NCBI RefSeq assembly: GCF_013386165.1
Contig: NZ_JACAOS010000003.1
Span: forward strand, 186,001 to 250,000
Source of the DNA: Pseudomonas gingeri
GTDB taxonomy: Bacteria; Pseudomonadota; Gammaproteobacteria; Pseudomonadales; Pseudomonadaceae
DNA length: 64,000 nucleotides
Reading direction: 5' to 3'
Positions 49,486-58,580 of this stretch are shown piece after piece. The stretch's first letter is position 1. The number at the start of each line of letters is the position of its first letter. Made by a program: the position numbers and the translations under genes. The notes below the pieces were generated by a model, which ran no database searches, was not told the DNA's origin, and saw only the letters and a list, made by a program, of their open reading frames with translations.

Positions 49486-50334
49486 ATGACCCCTTCAGAT
49501 ATCGCAATAACCCTGGTGTTGATTTCCGCCTTCATGCACGCCACCTGGAACGCCGTGGTCCGGGCCGGCAGCAGCCGCTTCCTGACCCTGGCCATGGTGG
49601 ACGCCGTGGCCTTGCTGATCAGCCTCGCGGCGCTGCCGCTGGTGAACGTACCGCCTCCGCAAGTCTGGGCCTACCTGGCGATTTCCGTGGTGCTGAACAC
49701 CGCCTACCGGCTGTTCCTGATCAAGGCCTACGAGACCGGCGACTTCGGCCAGGTCTATCCGGTCATGCGTGGTGTGCCCCCGGTGATGGTCGCGGTGTTT
49801 TCCTGGTGCATGTTCCATGAAGAGCTTTCAACCGGCGCGCTGCTGGGAGTGATGCTGATCTCTGCCGGCATCATCAGCCTGACCTTCGTCCGCCATATGA
49901 CCGCGGCGATGTTCAAGCCGATGCTGATGGCCATCTGTGCGGGGGTGTTCATTGCGCTGTATACGTTGGTCGACGCCCAGGGTGTCAGGGCCAGTGAGAC
50001 CGCCTTGCAATACATCATCTACCTGGGCGTGTTCCAGAGCATACCTGTCCTGCTGCTGGCACTCATCAGCAACCGCACGCAGTTTGTCCGGGTGGTTCGC
50101 AGCAACTGGCGCCTGGGTACGCTGGGCGGTTTTTTCTATCTGACAGCCTATGGCCTGGTGCTCTTCGCCTTCTCCCTGGACGCCGTGGCCAAGATTTCGG
50201 CGCTGCGCGAGAGCAGTGTTATTATCGGCGCCATCATTGCCGCACTGTTCTTCCACGAACGGTTCGGCTGGCGGCGAATGCTCTCGGCATTTGTCATTTT
50301 CAGCGGGATTGTCCTGATCAAGACGAGTGCCTGA
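49486..50334 (+). CDS. EamA/DMT family transporter
   Basis: 282 aa with ten hydrophobic segments in two EamA repeats. Conserved EamA features include LMHATWNAVVRAG-type opening, TGDFGQVYPVMRGVPPVMVAVFSW and the C-terminal FFHERFGWRRMLSAFVI. These exporters move amino acids or metabolites. Its stop overlaps the start of the LysR gene that follows (TGATG), so the two are coupled. Confidence 0.9.
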   Translation: MTPSDIAITLVLISAFMHATWNAVVRAGSSRFLTLAMVDAVALLISLAALPLVNVPPPQVWAYLAISVVLNTAYRLFLIKAYETGDFGQVYPVMRGVPPVMVAVFSWCMFHEELSTGALLGVMLISAGIISLTFVRHMTAAMFKPMLMAICAGVFIALYTLVDAQGVRASETALQYIIYLGVFQSIPVLLLALISNRTQFVRVVRSNWRLGTLGGFFYLTAYGLVLFAFSLDAVAKISALRESSVIIGAIIAALFFHERFGWRRMLSAFVIFSGIVLIKTSA

Positions 50335-51281
50335 TGGCCCAGCGCCCACCTCCCACGACCATGTTGCAAGCCTTTGTCCATGCGGGAAAAACGGGGAGTT
50401 TTGCACGGGCTGCTGCAGAGTTGAATTTCACCGCCAGTGCCGTCAGCCATCAGATCAGCGGGCTGGAAGAATGGTGGGGGGTGCAGCTGTTCGAACGCCA
50501 CTCACGGGGCGTCAAGCTGACCGCCGCCGGCCAGGCGCTGCTGCCCATTGCGCAGAACTTCTTCACCGACCTCGAAACGACGCTCAATCGTCTCAATCCC
50601 GGCAAACCGGCCCCGTTGCAGTTGTACTGCACCTCGTCGCTGGGCGCCGCCTGGTTGAGCCCGCGTCTGTATGCCAGTCATGACGACCGGCGTCTCAATC
50701 TGGATGTGGTGCTGACCAACGCCGAGCTGTCGGACGCCAATCTCAACAGCAGTCCCTACGATGTGGCGATCGTGATCGGCCAGGGGCATTTTCCCGGTAA
50801 TCATGTCCAGCGGCTGATGGGCGATGCTGTGTTTCCCGTCTGCTCGCCACGGTTCCTGCAGACCCATGGTCCGATTCAACGGGACGAAATCAGCAGCTAT
50901 CCCTTGATCTATCGGGTGGACGATGCGTTTTGTCCGGGATGGGAGGACTGGTTTGCCTGGCAAGGCCTGACTCCGCCTCCCTATCACCCTGGGCCACGTT
51001 TTCCCGATTCGAACATGACCATCGGCCTGGCGGCCAAGGGCGTCGGCATTGCCCTGGCACGCACCTCGCTGGTCCAGGACAAATTGCGCGACGCCACCCT
51101 GGTACTGTTGGGTGGCCCGGCCATGCCCTCACCTTCGGCCTATTATGTGGTGTGCCGTAGTGGGCGGGAACAGGAGCCGGACATTGCCAGGTTGATCGAC
51201 TGGCTGCAGAGCCAGGCCGCCGCATTCCAACTGGAGTTGTGCGCCGAATTTCCCGAACTACCTGCCGCTACTGTCGGCTAG
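50334..51281 (+). CDS. LysR family regulator, GcvA/AmpR-like
   Basis: 315 aa. The helix-turn-helix is SFARAAAELNFTASAVSHQISGLE, with RHSRGVKLTAAGQALLPIA after it; the effector domain follows. Overlaps the upstream transporter and is probably co-expressed with it and controlling it. Confidence 0.9.
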   Translation: MAQRPPPTTMLQAFVHAGKTGSFARAAAELNFTASAVSHQISGLEEWWGVQLFERHSRGVKLTAAGQALLPIAQNFFTDLETTLNRLNPGKPAPLQLYCTSSLGAAWLSPRLYASHDDRRLNLDVVLTNAELSDANLNSSPYDVAIVIGQGHFPGNHVQRLMGDAVFPVCSPRFLQTHGPIQRDEISSYPLIYRVDDAFCPGWEDWFAWQGLTPPPYHPGPRFPDSNMTIGLAAKGVGIALARTSLVQDKLRDATLVLLGGPAMPSPSAYYVVCRSGREQEPDIARLIDWLQSQAAAFQLELCAEFPELPAATVG

Positions 51282-51679
51282 ACAGGCACGGCGCTGTCCA
51301 GGAAACCGGACGAATTGATCGCAAAGGAGCTGATGGCGATGCGCAACGCATGACGTCCCGACGTGATCATGCGCGATTCTTCCATTCTCGACTTCCTGGA
51401 CCTCCATGACACCTGACAGGAGGGCGATTTGGGGCCGCGATCATCTGAGAAATCGAATCTTTTCTGCTGGAACTAAACATACCCGTTTGCCTATCCCTTA
51501 TCTTAAGGGGGGAACGGTGTCCTGTCTTTCATGGGGCTCGTTCATCTCTGGTGAAAGGAATGCTCAGTGAGCGCGGATACTGCAGGGTTTCGACATCAGT
51601 TTTGCGCTCATAGAAAAGATCCTTCATTGGACATTTCCAGCCCCTCTACACTGGATGTGTCTGGCTGGAGGAGAACGGT
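51282..51679. other. 398-bp gap, no gene recognised
   Basis: No family-level open frame. The promoter of the lipoprotein gene should lie near its right end (TTCATT...TACACT at about 51625-51655 is a weak candidate). Confidence 0.4.
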
Positions 51680-52159
51680 ATGGAAAGCCGTGCACGCGTT
51701 GTCCTGATCGTGTCCTTAACCTTGGCGTTGGCCGGTTGTTTTGAGCGCACTGTTTCCGGCAGCTATGTTGCCAAGGGACCGTCAGATGCCGAGTTACTGC
51801 AGTTGACTCAAACGTCGGACGGAAAAATCGTGGGTAGCCTGCAGCACGTCGGTCTCAAAGCCGGCGGCGTCATAGACGCTGCAACGGTCAATGTGATTGG
51901 CGCAGTGGCCGATAATAATCTGACCCTTACGATTTTTCCGGTCGGTCAGACCACAGGGCAAAATGTCAGCGGATCACTCATCGACTCAGGTCTAGAACTC
52001 AATGGGGTTACGAGTACTGGGATGACGACCCTTGATCGGTTTGAGCGTGGGAATGTCGCTGATTTCAACACCGAAGTAGAGCGGTTGCAGAAAGCCAGTC
52101 AGTCGATCAAATTTCAGAAGGTGAGGGCGGATCAGTTGACCACTACAGATGCCAACTGA
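51680..52159 (+). CDS. Small putative lipoprotein of unknown function
   Basis: 159 aa with a lipoprotein signal and lipobox LAGC (cysteine at residue 20), so probably a membrane-anchored lipoprotein. The mature part has a glycine-, serine- and threonine-rich beta pattern (YVAKGPSDAELLQLTQTSDG, KAGGVIDAATVNVIGAVADNN). No known family recognised. Ribosome site GGAGGAG. Confidence 0.8.
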   Translation: MESRARVVLIVSLTLALAGCFERTVSGSYVAKGPSDAELLQLTQTSDGKIVGSLQHVGLKAGGVIDAATVNVIGAVADNNLTLTIFPVGQTTGQNVSGSLIDSGLELNGVTSTGMTTLDRFERGNVADFNTEVERLQKASQSIKFQKVRADQLTTTDAN

Positions 52160-52402
52160 CACGGTAGAAATTGAAAAGTCACTCGTTGAGCTGGAAACCT
52201 TGATAGGACGTTGAGCGTCTGGATTTAAAAAGTAAATACACCTCGTTGTAAGGTATGGACGACCGCTGTACTGAAACCATCAACTGACTTATGCGGTTAC
52301 GGCAAGCAGCGCTACGAGGTGCTGTAAATACGTCGTAGCGACCTATTCGATCTGTATGTTCAAGGTAGTCCCCATAAGAGGGCTCTACTTCAAGCGAGAG
52401 GG

Positions 52403-52716
52403 CTATAGGAACACCGACGTTGTCGGCGGCCCACCTTCTTCTGGTCTATCCCTGGAATTGCTGGGGTTACCGTAAGCGTTGTAGTGGGCGCACTGGGTGG
52501 TGTAGGTGGCGCCGTCACGGGCGACAACATGCTCCTGGATATCTGCGGCCCAGATTTTTTGATCGAAGACCTGGCCCAGTTCATAGAGTCGTTCCTCGCC
52601 CACTGCAAATTCGCGCGGCTGCCATTTAAAGGTCTCGTAGCTGTTATCTGGGCGCGTGATCTTGACAGGGCGTCCTGCAAGCCAGGCCTTGTTACAATAA
52701 TGACCTAACCAGATCG
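52403..52716 (-). pseudogene. RHS/YD-repeat-like fragment
   Basis: An open frame without a credible start, read on the minus strand just downstream of the 1165-aa gene. It has GRPVKITRPDNSYETFKWQP, ELGQVFDQKIW and AHYNAYGNP, which resemble RHS/YD-repeat stretches of Tc-type and RHS toxins. It ends in a stop at 52403. It is probably the degraded tail of an RHS gene. The similarity is short, so confidence is moderate. Confidence 0.4.
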
Positions 52717-55700
52717 TTACGCTGGTTTCTCCGGTCCGTCGCGCCGCACGCTCAGCCAGCCTTCGGCAATACCTTGGTGGCCATAATCGAGGTTGGCCCT
52801 GGCGCCGTTGATGTCGCTCGGTGCCAGGCTATTCCAGTCTTTCCCGGTGGTGCTGATCCAGTGCCATTCGCCACTGGCTACCCGCGGCAGGACCATCGAG
52901 GCGGGGGCTGCAGAGTCGCCGCCGGTCAGCACCGGCAGGCAATCGAAGGTCACATCGAGTGAGGCGAGTGTGCTTGCGTAGTGCTTGGGCGGAATGTCGA
53001 TGGTCTTCGCCGGCAGGATGCCGCAACTGGCGTGCACGCTGCCGCGCGGATCGAGGAGCAGGATCAGGTCCTGCGTCCGGCCATCGGCGGTGACGCTCAG
53101 AGGATCGTCCGTTTCACGATCGTCGCCGGACACGGCGGGACGGTAGAGAGCCTTGAAATCCCGATAGCCCGCAGCCTGCAGCGGATTGATCCAGTAGCCC
53201 AGTAGCGTGTCGTCCAGCTTGTTCAGGGCACCCAGTCGGACCGGGAAGCGAACCTTGCTCAAGCCTCCCTCGTCGATCCCGTCCGGATTCGTCAGGGATT
53301 TCGTCAGGGTGCTCCAGTCCTGGTTTCCCACAGGTGGACCGAGCAGTTCCAGGGCCAGGCTGGCACGGGCCAGAACCAGCGGCTGTCCGCTCAGTACCAC
53401 GTGCTCGGCGGTTTCAGCGAACTGGTCCGGCAGGCAGTAACGCAGGGCGAAGTCGACGGGCCCCAGGAAACGCTCAAGAACTCCCTTGTCGGTGTTGTTG
53501 TACAGGGCCTGGGCAAAGTGCAAGAAGTCCGCGGGCTGGCCGCCGAATACCTCCTCCAGGGGCGTGCCATAGGCAAACCCACCCAGCGGCGCGCAACTCC
53601 AGTGCACCTTGTCCTCCACCAAGGCCAGTTTGCCCAGTGGCCGGCCGTTGGCGGCGTGCAGCACCAGCGAGCGCTCAAGGTGATTGGGGATGACCCAGCC
53701 CAGCACCGGACCGCTGTCGAGGCTATCGGCACTTTCCCGAGTGAGGTCGCTGGCGGAGCGCCAGCGGAACTGTAGACGTGCAGGTTGGGCTAGGCGGGGA
53801 GGGAGCAGGGCGCTGTCGTCCTGGTGCAAGCCGGGTGGGGGCTGCAGCCCCTTGGCGACCTGCACGGCGGGCATCGAGTAATCCTTGAAGCGACCGAACA
53901 CATCTACCAAACGCAAACGGTGGATACGCAGCAGTTCCGCGCGCAGCGGGGTGTAACTGGCGTCGGTCATGGGGGTGAAGCGGGTTTGCCCGCCGACAGC
54001 GCCGCGCACTGTGTCGATTAGTTGGGTCTGGGCGAGGTCTGCCAGTGGATCGTCCACCGTCAGTTGCAGGGCGGCGCGCTGCATGAGCAGAGCGTCGTTG
54101 AGGCCGGTGAGGTTTTGCGCGAGCAAGGGCAGGTTCTCGATGCTTTTCAGCAAGTCGCGCAGCGGCTGGTTATCGCCACCGCGCTGCTTTGCATAACGCT
54201 CGATTTCCCGAGTGAGACCCAAGGTGGCGTCGGCGGCCAGCAGGCTGCTGCCCTGGAGAACGCGTTTCGCTCCTAAGGTGCTGCCGGAACACTCCAGGTC
54301 GAAGGCATCGAAACCGAAGCGGAAATGCTTCTGGATGAAATCCACCGGATAGCCGGCGGGCGGCTTGTCACCGCCCAGGGCGCAGAGTTCGATTTCGTAG
54401 TGCAGCAGGAAGGGCAGCCAGGGTGTGCTCCAGGCCTGGCAGTAGCCTGTCCCTGGCTTCAGTCCCTGATACTCGATGGTTGCAGGCGTGGAGTGAGCGG
54501 GCAGCAGGGGGAGGACCTCCTTATCCAGCAGTGGCTGCAGGTTCTGGCTGAGAATGAGCGCCTCCGTCACCAGTGCTTTCAGCACGGGCGTCACCGGCAA
54601 CTGCGCGGGCAGTTGCAGCAATGAAAGGTCGTCACTGTTCCGGCTGAAAGGGCCTTCTGAGCCAATGCCTGCGATGCTGAAACTGCGAATCTGTCGAGCC
54701 AGACGGCATTCGTTGGCATTGCCTTTGATGCGATCCGGTGCATGCCGGTCCGGTGGCACGACATCCTTGCCAGCGAGCAGCAATATGGGCTCGGTTGGCT
54801 GGTAGAAACGCGGTGCGCCGGTGGTTTCGCGCAGCGTGAAGGCATCGCCGAGCTTCTCCAGCAGTTGTTGCTCCCGTTGCTTGATGTCCGAGCGCTGCAC
54901 GTCCAGCTTGGACATCAGCTGGCTGATGTCGGCACTGCGCGTGAGCAACCACTGGCGCATGTCCTCCAGGCCAAGCTGCTGGCCAGGCGTCACTTGTGTC
55001 GGGTCATGCAGCAGGATCTGGTACTTCTGCCAGTCCAGAAACAGTTGTGCCTGCAATGCCCGGCGCTTGCGATCATCCTCGTTCTGCGTGCCCTGCAGGT
55101 CGTTCAGTCGAGCCAGCTGCCGCGCCTGGTCGGCCGGCAGTTCCGGCGTGTCGCTACCCAGGCGCTGGTCTTTCCGTTCGACACTCCATGAGTTTCCGCC
55201 GGAAAAGGTGGCAAAGCCGGCGTCATGCACCAGTTGCTCGAATTCACGTCCGGAACCTGTGTCACTGTCCGCATCGGACAGCCAGCCGAACTGCAGGGCG
55301 TTGAACAGGGCCTCGGCCTTGTCGGCGTCCGGCCCCCTGGCCAGTAGTGCCGACAGCGCCTCGCGCGAGGTGCCGGCGATGGTCACGTTCAAGGCCTGTG
55401 GGGTCGTATCGAGGTAGCGAGCGCTGGCCTGCCAGGCGAGGTTCTCCAGCAGGCCGGCGCAAATCAGTCGTCCTGGCTGGCTGCCCACCGGGGCCTGCCA
55501 GTCGGCGAAGCGCTCGGCTGTTGCCTGGTGCAGCGGATCTTCGCTCGCCTGGGAATACCACCCACTGACCTGATAGCTGATCAGCACGGGGTCCACTTGC
55601 TTCTCAAGGTCGGCCAGGTCATCGTGGAAACCGAACACCGAAACGCAATTGGGGTAAAAGGCGGCAAAGGACGGCTCGCCATAGCCGAGCGCGGTGAACG

Positions 55701-56214
55701 GGCGTGGCGCGCGCTGGATTCCGTCAGTATCAAGGGCCTCCTGCCAGGTCTCTGCGGAGAACACCTGGCCGATCCAGGCCACCTGTGGCTGCTTCTGCTC
55801 GTTCTCGAAGAGGATGGTTGGGGCATCGGAGTTGCCGGTGTCGCTGAGGCGGTCGCTTTCCACTACCCAGCTCTTCAGGAGTACCGTGTCGCTGTCCTGG
55901 CGCAGCATCCGGGTCACCAGCCAGCGATCGGGCACCGGGGGAAACTCCAGGCCCTGGGCCTTGCTCCCGCCACGGGTCAGTTGTCGCGGCAGGCTCCAGT
56001 GCAGATGGATACCGGCCTTCAACGGCTGACCATCGGCAAAGGGTGAACTGCCGCCGAGCACGGTCTGGCTGATGTAGGGTGCTGGCTTGCCCTTGGGGGG
56101 CAAGCGCGAGAAGTCAGCCATGGCCGGCAGCGCCAGGGCACCGGCGTCGATATCCCCCTGGCCCACGGCCAGCGCGGCGATATCGAGGTTGGCGATCAGG
56201 ATGTCATCGCTCAT
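52717..56214 (-). CDS. Large uncharacterised protein, operon gene 5 (1165 aa)
   Basis: No signal peptide, membrane segment or known catalytic motif. It starts MSDDILIANLDIAALAVGQG. Features are an early HLHWSLPRQL segment near residue 75, a helical, charged, coiled-coil-like region at about residues 430-470 (LDVQRSDIKQREQQLLEKLG), and a C-terminal mainly beta region with GYWINPLQAAGYRDFKAL and KTIDIPPKHYASTL. Its ATG overlaps the stop of the 318-aa gene (ATGA). The tight coupling of all five genes suggests a single complex. Function unknown. Confidence 0.8.
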   Translation of the reverse strand: MSDDILIANLDIAALAVGQGDIDAGALALPAMADFSRLPPKGKPAPYISQTVLGGSSPFADGQPLKAGIHLHWSLPRQLTRGGSKAQGLEFPPVPDRWLVTRMLRQDSDTVLLKSWVVESDRLSDTGNSDAPTILFENEQKQPQVAWIGQVFSAETWQEALDTDGIQRAPRPFTALGYGEPSFAAFYPNCVSVFGFHDDLADLEKQVDPVLISYQVSGWYSQASEDPLHQATAERFADWQAPVGSQPGRLICAGLLENLAWQASARYLDTTPQALNVTIAGTSREALSALLARGPDADKAEALFNALQFGWLSDADSDTGSGREFEQLVHDAGFATFSGGNSWSVERKDQRLGSDTPELPADQARQLARLNDLQGTQNEDDRKRRALQAQLFLDWQKYQILLHDPTQVTPGQQLGLEDMRQWLLTRSADISQLMSKLDVQRSDIKQREQQLLEKLGDAFTLRETTGAPRFYQPTEPILLLAGKDVVPPDRHAPDRIKGNANECRLARQIRSFSIAGIGSEGPFSRNSDDLSLLQLPAQLPVTPVLKALVTEALILSQNLQPLLDKEVLPLLPAHSTPATIEYQGLKPGTGYCQAWSTPWLPFLLHYEIELCALGGDKPPAGYPVDFIQKHFRFGFDAFDLECSGSTLGAKRVLQGSSLLAADATLGLTREIERYAKQRGGDNQPLRDLLKSIENLPLLAQNLTGLNDALLMQRAALQLTVDDPLADLAQTQLIDTVRGAVGGQTRFTPMTDASYTPLRAELLRIHRLRLVDVFGRFKDYSMPAVQVAKGLQPPPGLHQDDSALLPPRLAQPARLQFRWRSASDLTRESADSLDSGPVLGWVIPNHLERSLVLHAANGRPLGKLALVEDKVHWSCAPLGGFAYGTPLEEVFGGQPADFLHFAQALYNNTDKGVLERFLGPVDFALRYCLPDQFAETAEHVVLSGQPLVLARASLALELLGPPVGNQDWSTLTKSLTNPDGIDEGGLSKVRFPVRLGALNKLDDTLLGYWINPLQAAGYRDFKALYRPAVSGDDRETDDPLSVTADGRTQDLILLLDPRGSVHASCGILPAKTIDIPPKHYASTLASLDVTFDCLPVLTGGDSAAPASMVLPRVASGEWHWISTTGKDWNSLAPSDINGARANLDYGHQGIAEGWLSVRRDGPEKPA

Positions 56215-57167
56215 GGCAGACTCCAGGTGAAGTCCACGGCATCGGCGCCTTCCACCATCTGCAGGGCGAAGCCGGCTGCATCGAGGGGAGTGTGAAGCGT
56301 ATCGCCCATGCTGGCGGCCAGACGCGCCAACGGTATGACCCGGCGTGCGTTGCTGCGCCTGGTGACCACGGTGTTCAGTTCGGTGGGTATGCCTGGATCG
56401 TTGCCGAGCGTGCGCAGGGCTTTGTCGAAGCCCCCGTTTGCGGCGTCGCGCACACCGAAATGACTGGCCTCGGCCGGCAGCGTGAAGCGCACTCGGGTCA
56501 GTCGATCATTGAACAGGCACAGCATCAGGCCTGGCGCCAGCAGCTCCATGCGTACGATGGACAGCGCCGCGGTGTCGGCGAAGCCCTGGACCTCCAGGCC
56601 CGGCCAGGCATTCAGCAGGTTCGTGCGCAACACAAAGCCACTCAGCGTGCCTGTGGTTGCCACGGGCCGGCATTGGGCGTCAGGCACCGCTTCAGCGTGC
56701 AGTGCCTGGCGCATTTCGCAGCTTTGCACCGCGCCCTCGGCAGCGGTGCGCAGCGCGAGGCAGGCTTGCTGCGCGGCGAGCGAATCGACGGTAGTACTAC
56801 CGATGCTGAACGCCCCGTCAAGCAGGGCGGCGAGCCAGCCCTTGTCGACCTGGAAAAAGCGCAGGGATTCGTCCGGCAGCATGGCCATGTCCGGTACCAG
56901 GTAGTTGAACGGTACGCCCTTGAGCATCTGCAACTCGCTTAACCAGTCGCGGATCAGTCTGGCGTCGGTATCATTGCTGTCCCAGGTGGCAACCGGTGGT
57001 GCGACGGGGGTCGCCTTCAGTCCCTTCAGTGCCCGCATCGGGCGCAGGGTGAACTCATTGTCGGCCGCCTCGCTCAGCAATGACGATGGGCGGGGGGGGA
57101 TCGGCGCCTCCTGCAGGCGTTGCTCCATCACCGTCAGGGTAACCCGTGTGCCGAATTGTCGTGCCAT
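56211..57167 (-). CDS. Uncharacterised protein, operon gene 4 (318 aa)
   Basis: No signal or membrane segment. Residues about 81-124 read MLKGVPFNYLVPDMAM and DESLRFFQVDKGWLAALLDGAFSIG. This VPFNYLVPD / LPxESLRFF / LLDGAFSIG block looks like that of a widespread unnamed bacterial family. The N-terminal 80 residues are proline-rich and probably flexible. It overlaps the next gene by 4 bp and lies 2 nt after the 449-aa gene. Confidence 0.78.
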   Translation of the reverse strand: MARQFGTRVTLTVMEQRLQEAPIPPRPSSLLSEAADNEFTLRPMRALKGLKATPVAPPVATWDSNDTDARLIRDWLSELQMLKGVPFNYLVPDMAMLPDESLRFFQVDKGWLAALLDGAFSIGSTTVDSLAAQQACLALRTAAEGAVQSCEMRQALHAEAVPDAQCRPVATTGTLSGFVLRTNLLNAWPGLEVQGFADTAALSIVRMELLAPGLMLCLFNDRLTRVRFTLPAEASHFGVRDAANGGFDKALRTLGNDPGIPTELNTVVTRRSNARRVIPLARLAASMGDTLHTPLDAAGFALQMVEGADAVDFTWSLP

Positions 57168-57169
57168 GC

Positions 57170-58519
57170 TCAGTTTTTCCCCGTGTTGATGGATTCACCC
57201 AGGTCATCGACGGCCTGCTTGAGCAGGTCGAGCAAGACCCGTTCGACACGGCTTGCGGTGGCTTGCCCTGGCGCGGCGTTCGAGGGCAGGTCTGCCAGTG
57301 CCGCATCCAGATCATTGTTTTCCCAGGACTGCAGTTGTTGCTGAGTGTGGCCAAGCTTCCAGCGGTACAGGGTGCTGGCGAAACTGCTGTTCTGCAGGGC
57401 CAGCAACCGTCCGAGCTGCCAGGCGGAGCTGTAGCTGACATCGAACATGCCGCTGGCCGGGTCGTAGCGCAGCAGTTCGTCGGCATGGCTTGCCCAGACT
57501 TTCGGCAGGCCCGTGGTGCTGACAGGCAACAGCGGGCCGCGGTACCAGGACACGCTGTGTTCGCCGTTGCGCAGTGCGTGGTTCATCGCACTGTAGCCAA
57601 GCCCGAAGGCATTCTCGACCCGCTTGTCGCCGTCACTATCCTCTGCGTTGTCCTTGTCCCAGGGCATGCGCAGCGCGGCCGGCTCAAGGGCGCCGAACAG
57701 CTGGGCAAAGCCCTGCTGGCCGTCGCGGCAATTAAAGGTCCAACTGGTCAGGCTCACCAGGCGGACGGTGCGCGTGCCGGCCGGCAACGCCTTGGACGGC
57801 TCGCCCTCGTCCCCTGGCAAGTAGGGGGCGAAATTCTCCAGCGACACCAGGTGTGCTACCGAGGAGTGCCCGGGGGCAGGCAGGCGATTGCCCACCACCA
57901 CCGCGTAATCGAGTGGCGGCAGGCTGCCGTCGAGGCTGGCCTTGGCCTGCGGGTCGACGCGACGCACATGGGCGTTCCAGCGCAAATCATTGAGCGATGG
58001 GGCGATGGCGTTGAACAGGTCGATGTCCACATCGATCACCGTGACCGGGTCTGTGTCCTGTTCTCCGGGTTCCGTGTTGCGTGCGGGAAAGAAGAGCGTA
58101 TCGCTGCCGAGCAGATTGGCCAGGGTCAGTGACTGTGCGGGCGGTGGTGGATCGCTTTCATCGAACAGCATTACGGCCAGCCAGCTTGGCGGTGCCTCGC
58201 CCGTCGCGGCCGGTTCGACGAAGGGCGAGCGCTGCCAGGGCAAGGTGGCGGCGTTCAGCACAACGTGGGGCAACTGCCGGGAAAAATCGCCGCGGGCGCC
58301 ATTGCGTGGTGATTGGCTGTTGAGCAATGCCGGGTCAAGACGATAGCGTTCTCCCAGGACCACGAAGTCCTGGACTGACTTGAAGGTGTCCTGATTCGCG
58401 CCGCCGATTTCCACGGTCTGGCTGGCACTGATGCGGTATTCGCCGCTGGCCAGCGGTGGCAACAGGTAGGGGATGAGGGTCAGGGACGGGTTGTCCGGAT
58501 CTTGGGTATTCAGCTCCAT
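57170..58519 (-). CDS. Uncharacterised protein, operon gene 3 (449 aa)
   Basis: No signal or membrane segment; soluble and mainly beta-like. Landmarks are PSWLAVMLFDESD at about 111-123, RLVSLTSWTFN at 253-263, and a C-terminal NHALRNGEHSVSWYRGPLLP followed by LLRYDPASGMFDVSYSSAWQLGRLLALQ at about 349-376. I do not recognise a named family. A GGAAT/AAGGAA ribosome site lies 9 nt before the ATG. Next to the 318- and 1165-aa genes in the operon. Confidence 0.78.
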   Translation of the reverse strand: MELNTQDPDNPSLTLIPYLLPPLASGEYRISASQTVEIGGANQDTFKSVQDFVVLGERYRLDPALLNSQSPRNGARGDFSRQLPHVVLNAATLPWQRSPFVEPAATGEAPPSWLAVMLFDESDPPPPAQSLTLANLLGSDTLFFPARNTEPGEQDTDPVTVIDVDIDLFNAIAPSLNDLRWNAHVRRVDPQAKASLDGSLPPLDYAVVVGNRLPAPGHSSVAHLVSLENFAPYLPGDEGEPSKALPAGTRTVRLVSLTSWTFNCRDGQQGFAQLFGALEPAALRMPWDKDNAEDSDGDKRVENAFGLGYSAMNHALRNGEHSVSWYRGPLLPVSTTGLPKVWASHADELLRYDPASGMFDVSYSSAWQLGRLLALQNSSFASTLYRWKLGHTQQQLQSWENNDLDAALADLPSNAAPGQATASRVERVLLDLLKQAVDDLGESINTGKN

Positions 58520-58580
58520 GCTGGCGGATTCCTTGGAAGACCGCCGGCGGCGGTGCAGTCGAAGCGGGGGATACTTTGTT

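Noticed and set aside
52420..52708. Short + frames between the lipoprotein and the operon end
   Set aside because: Overlap the RHS-like fragment in antisense and have no ribosome site.
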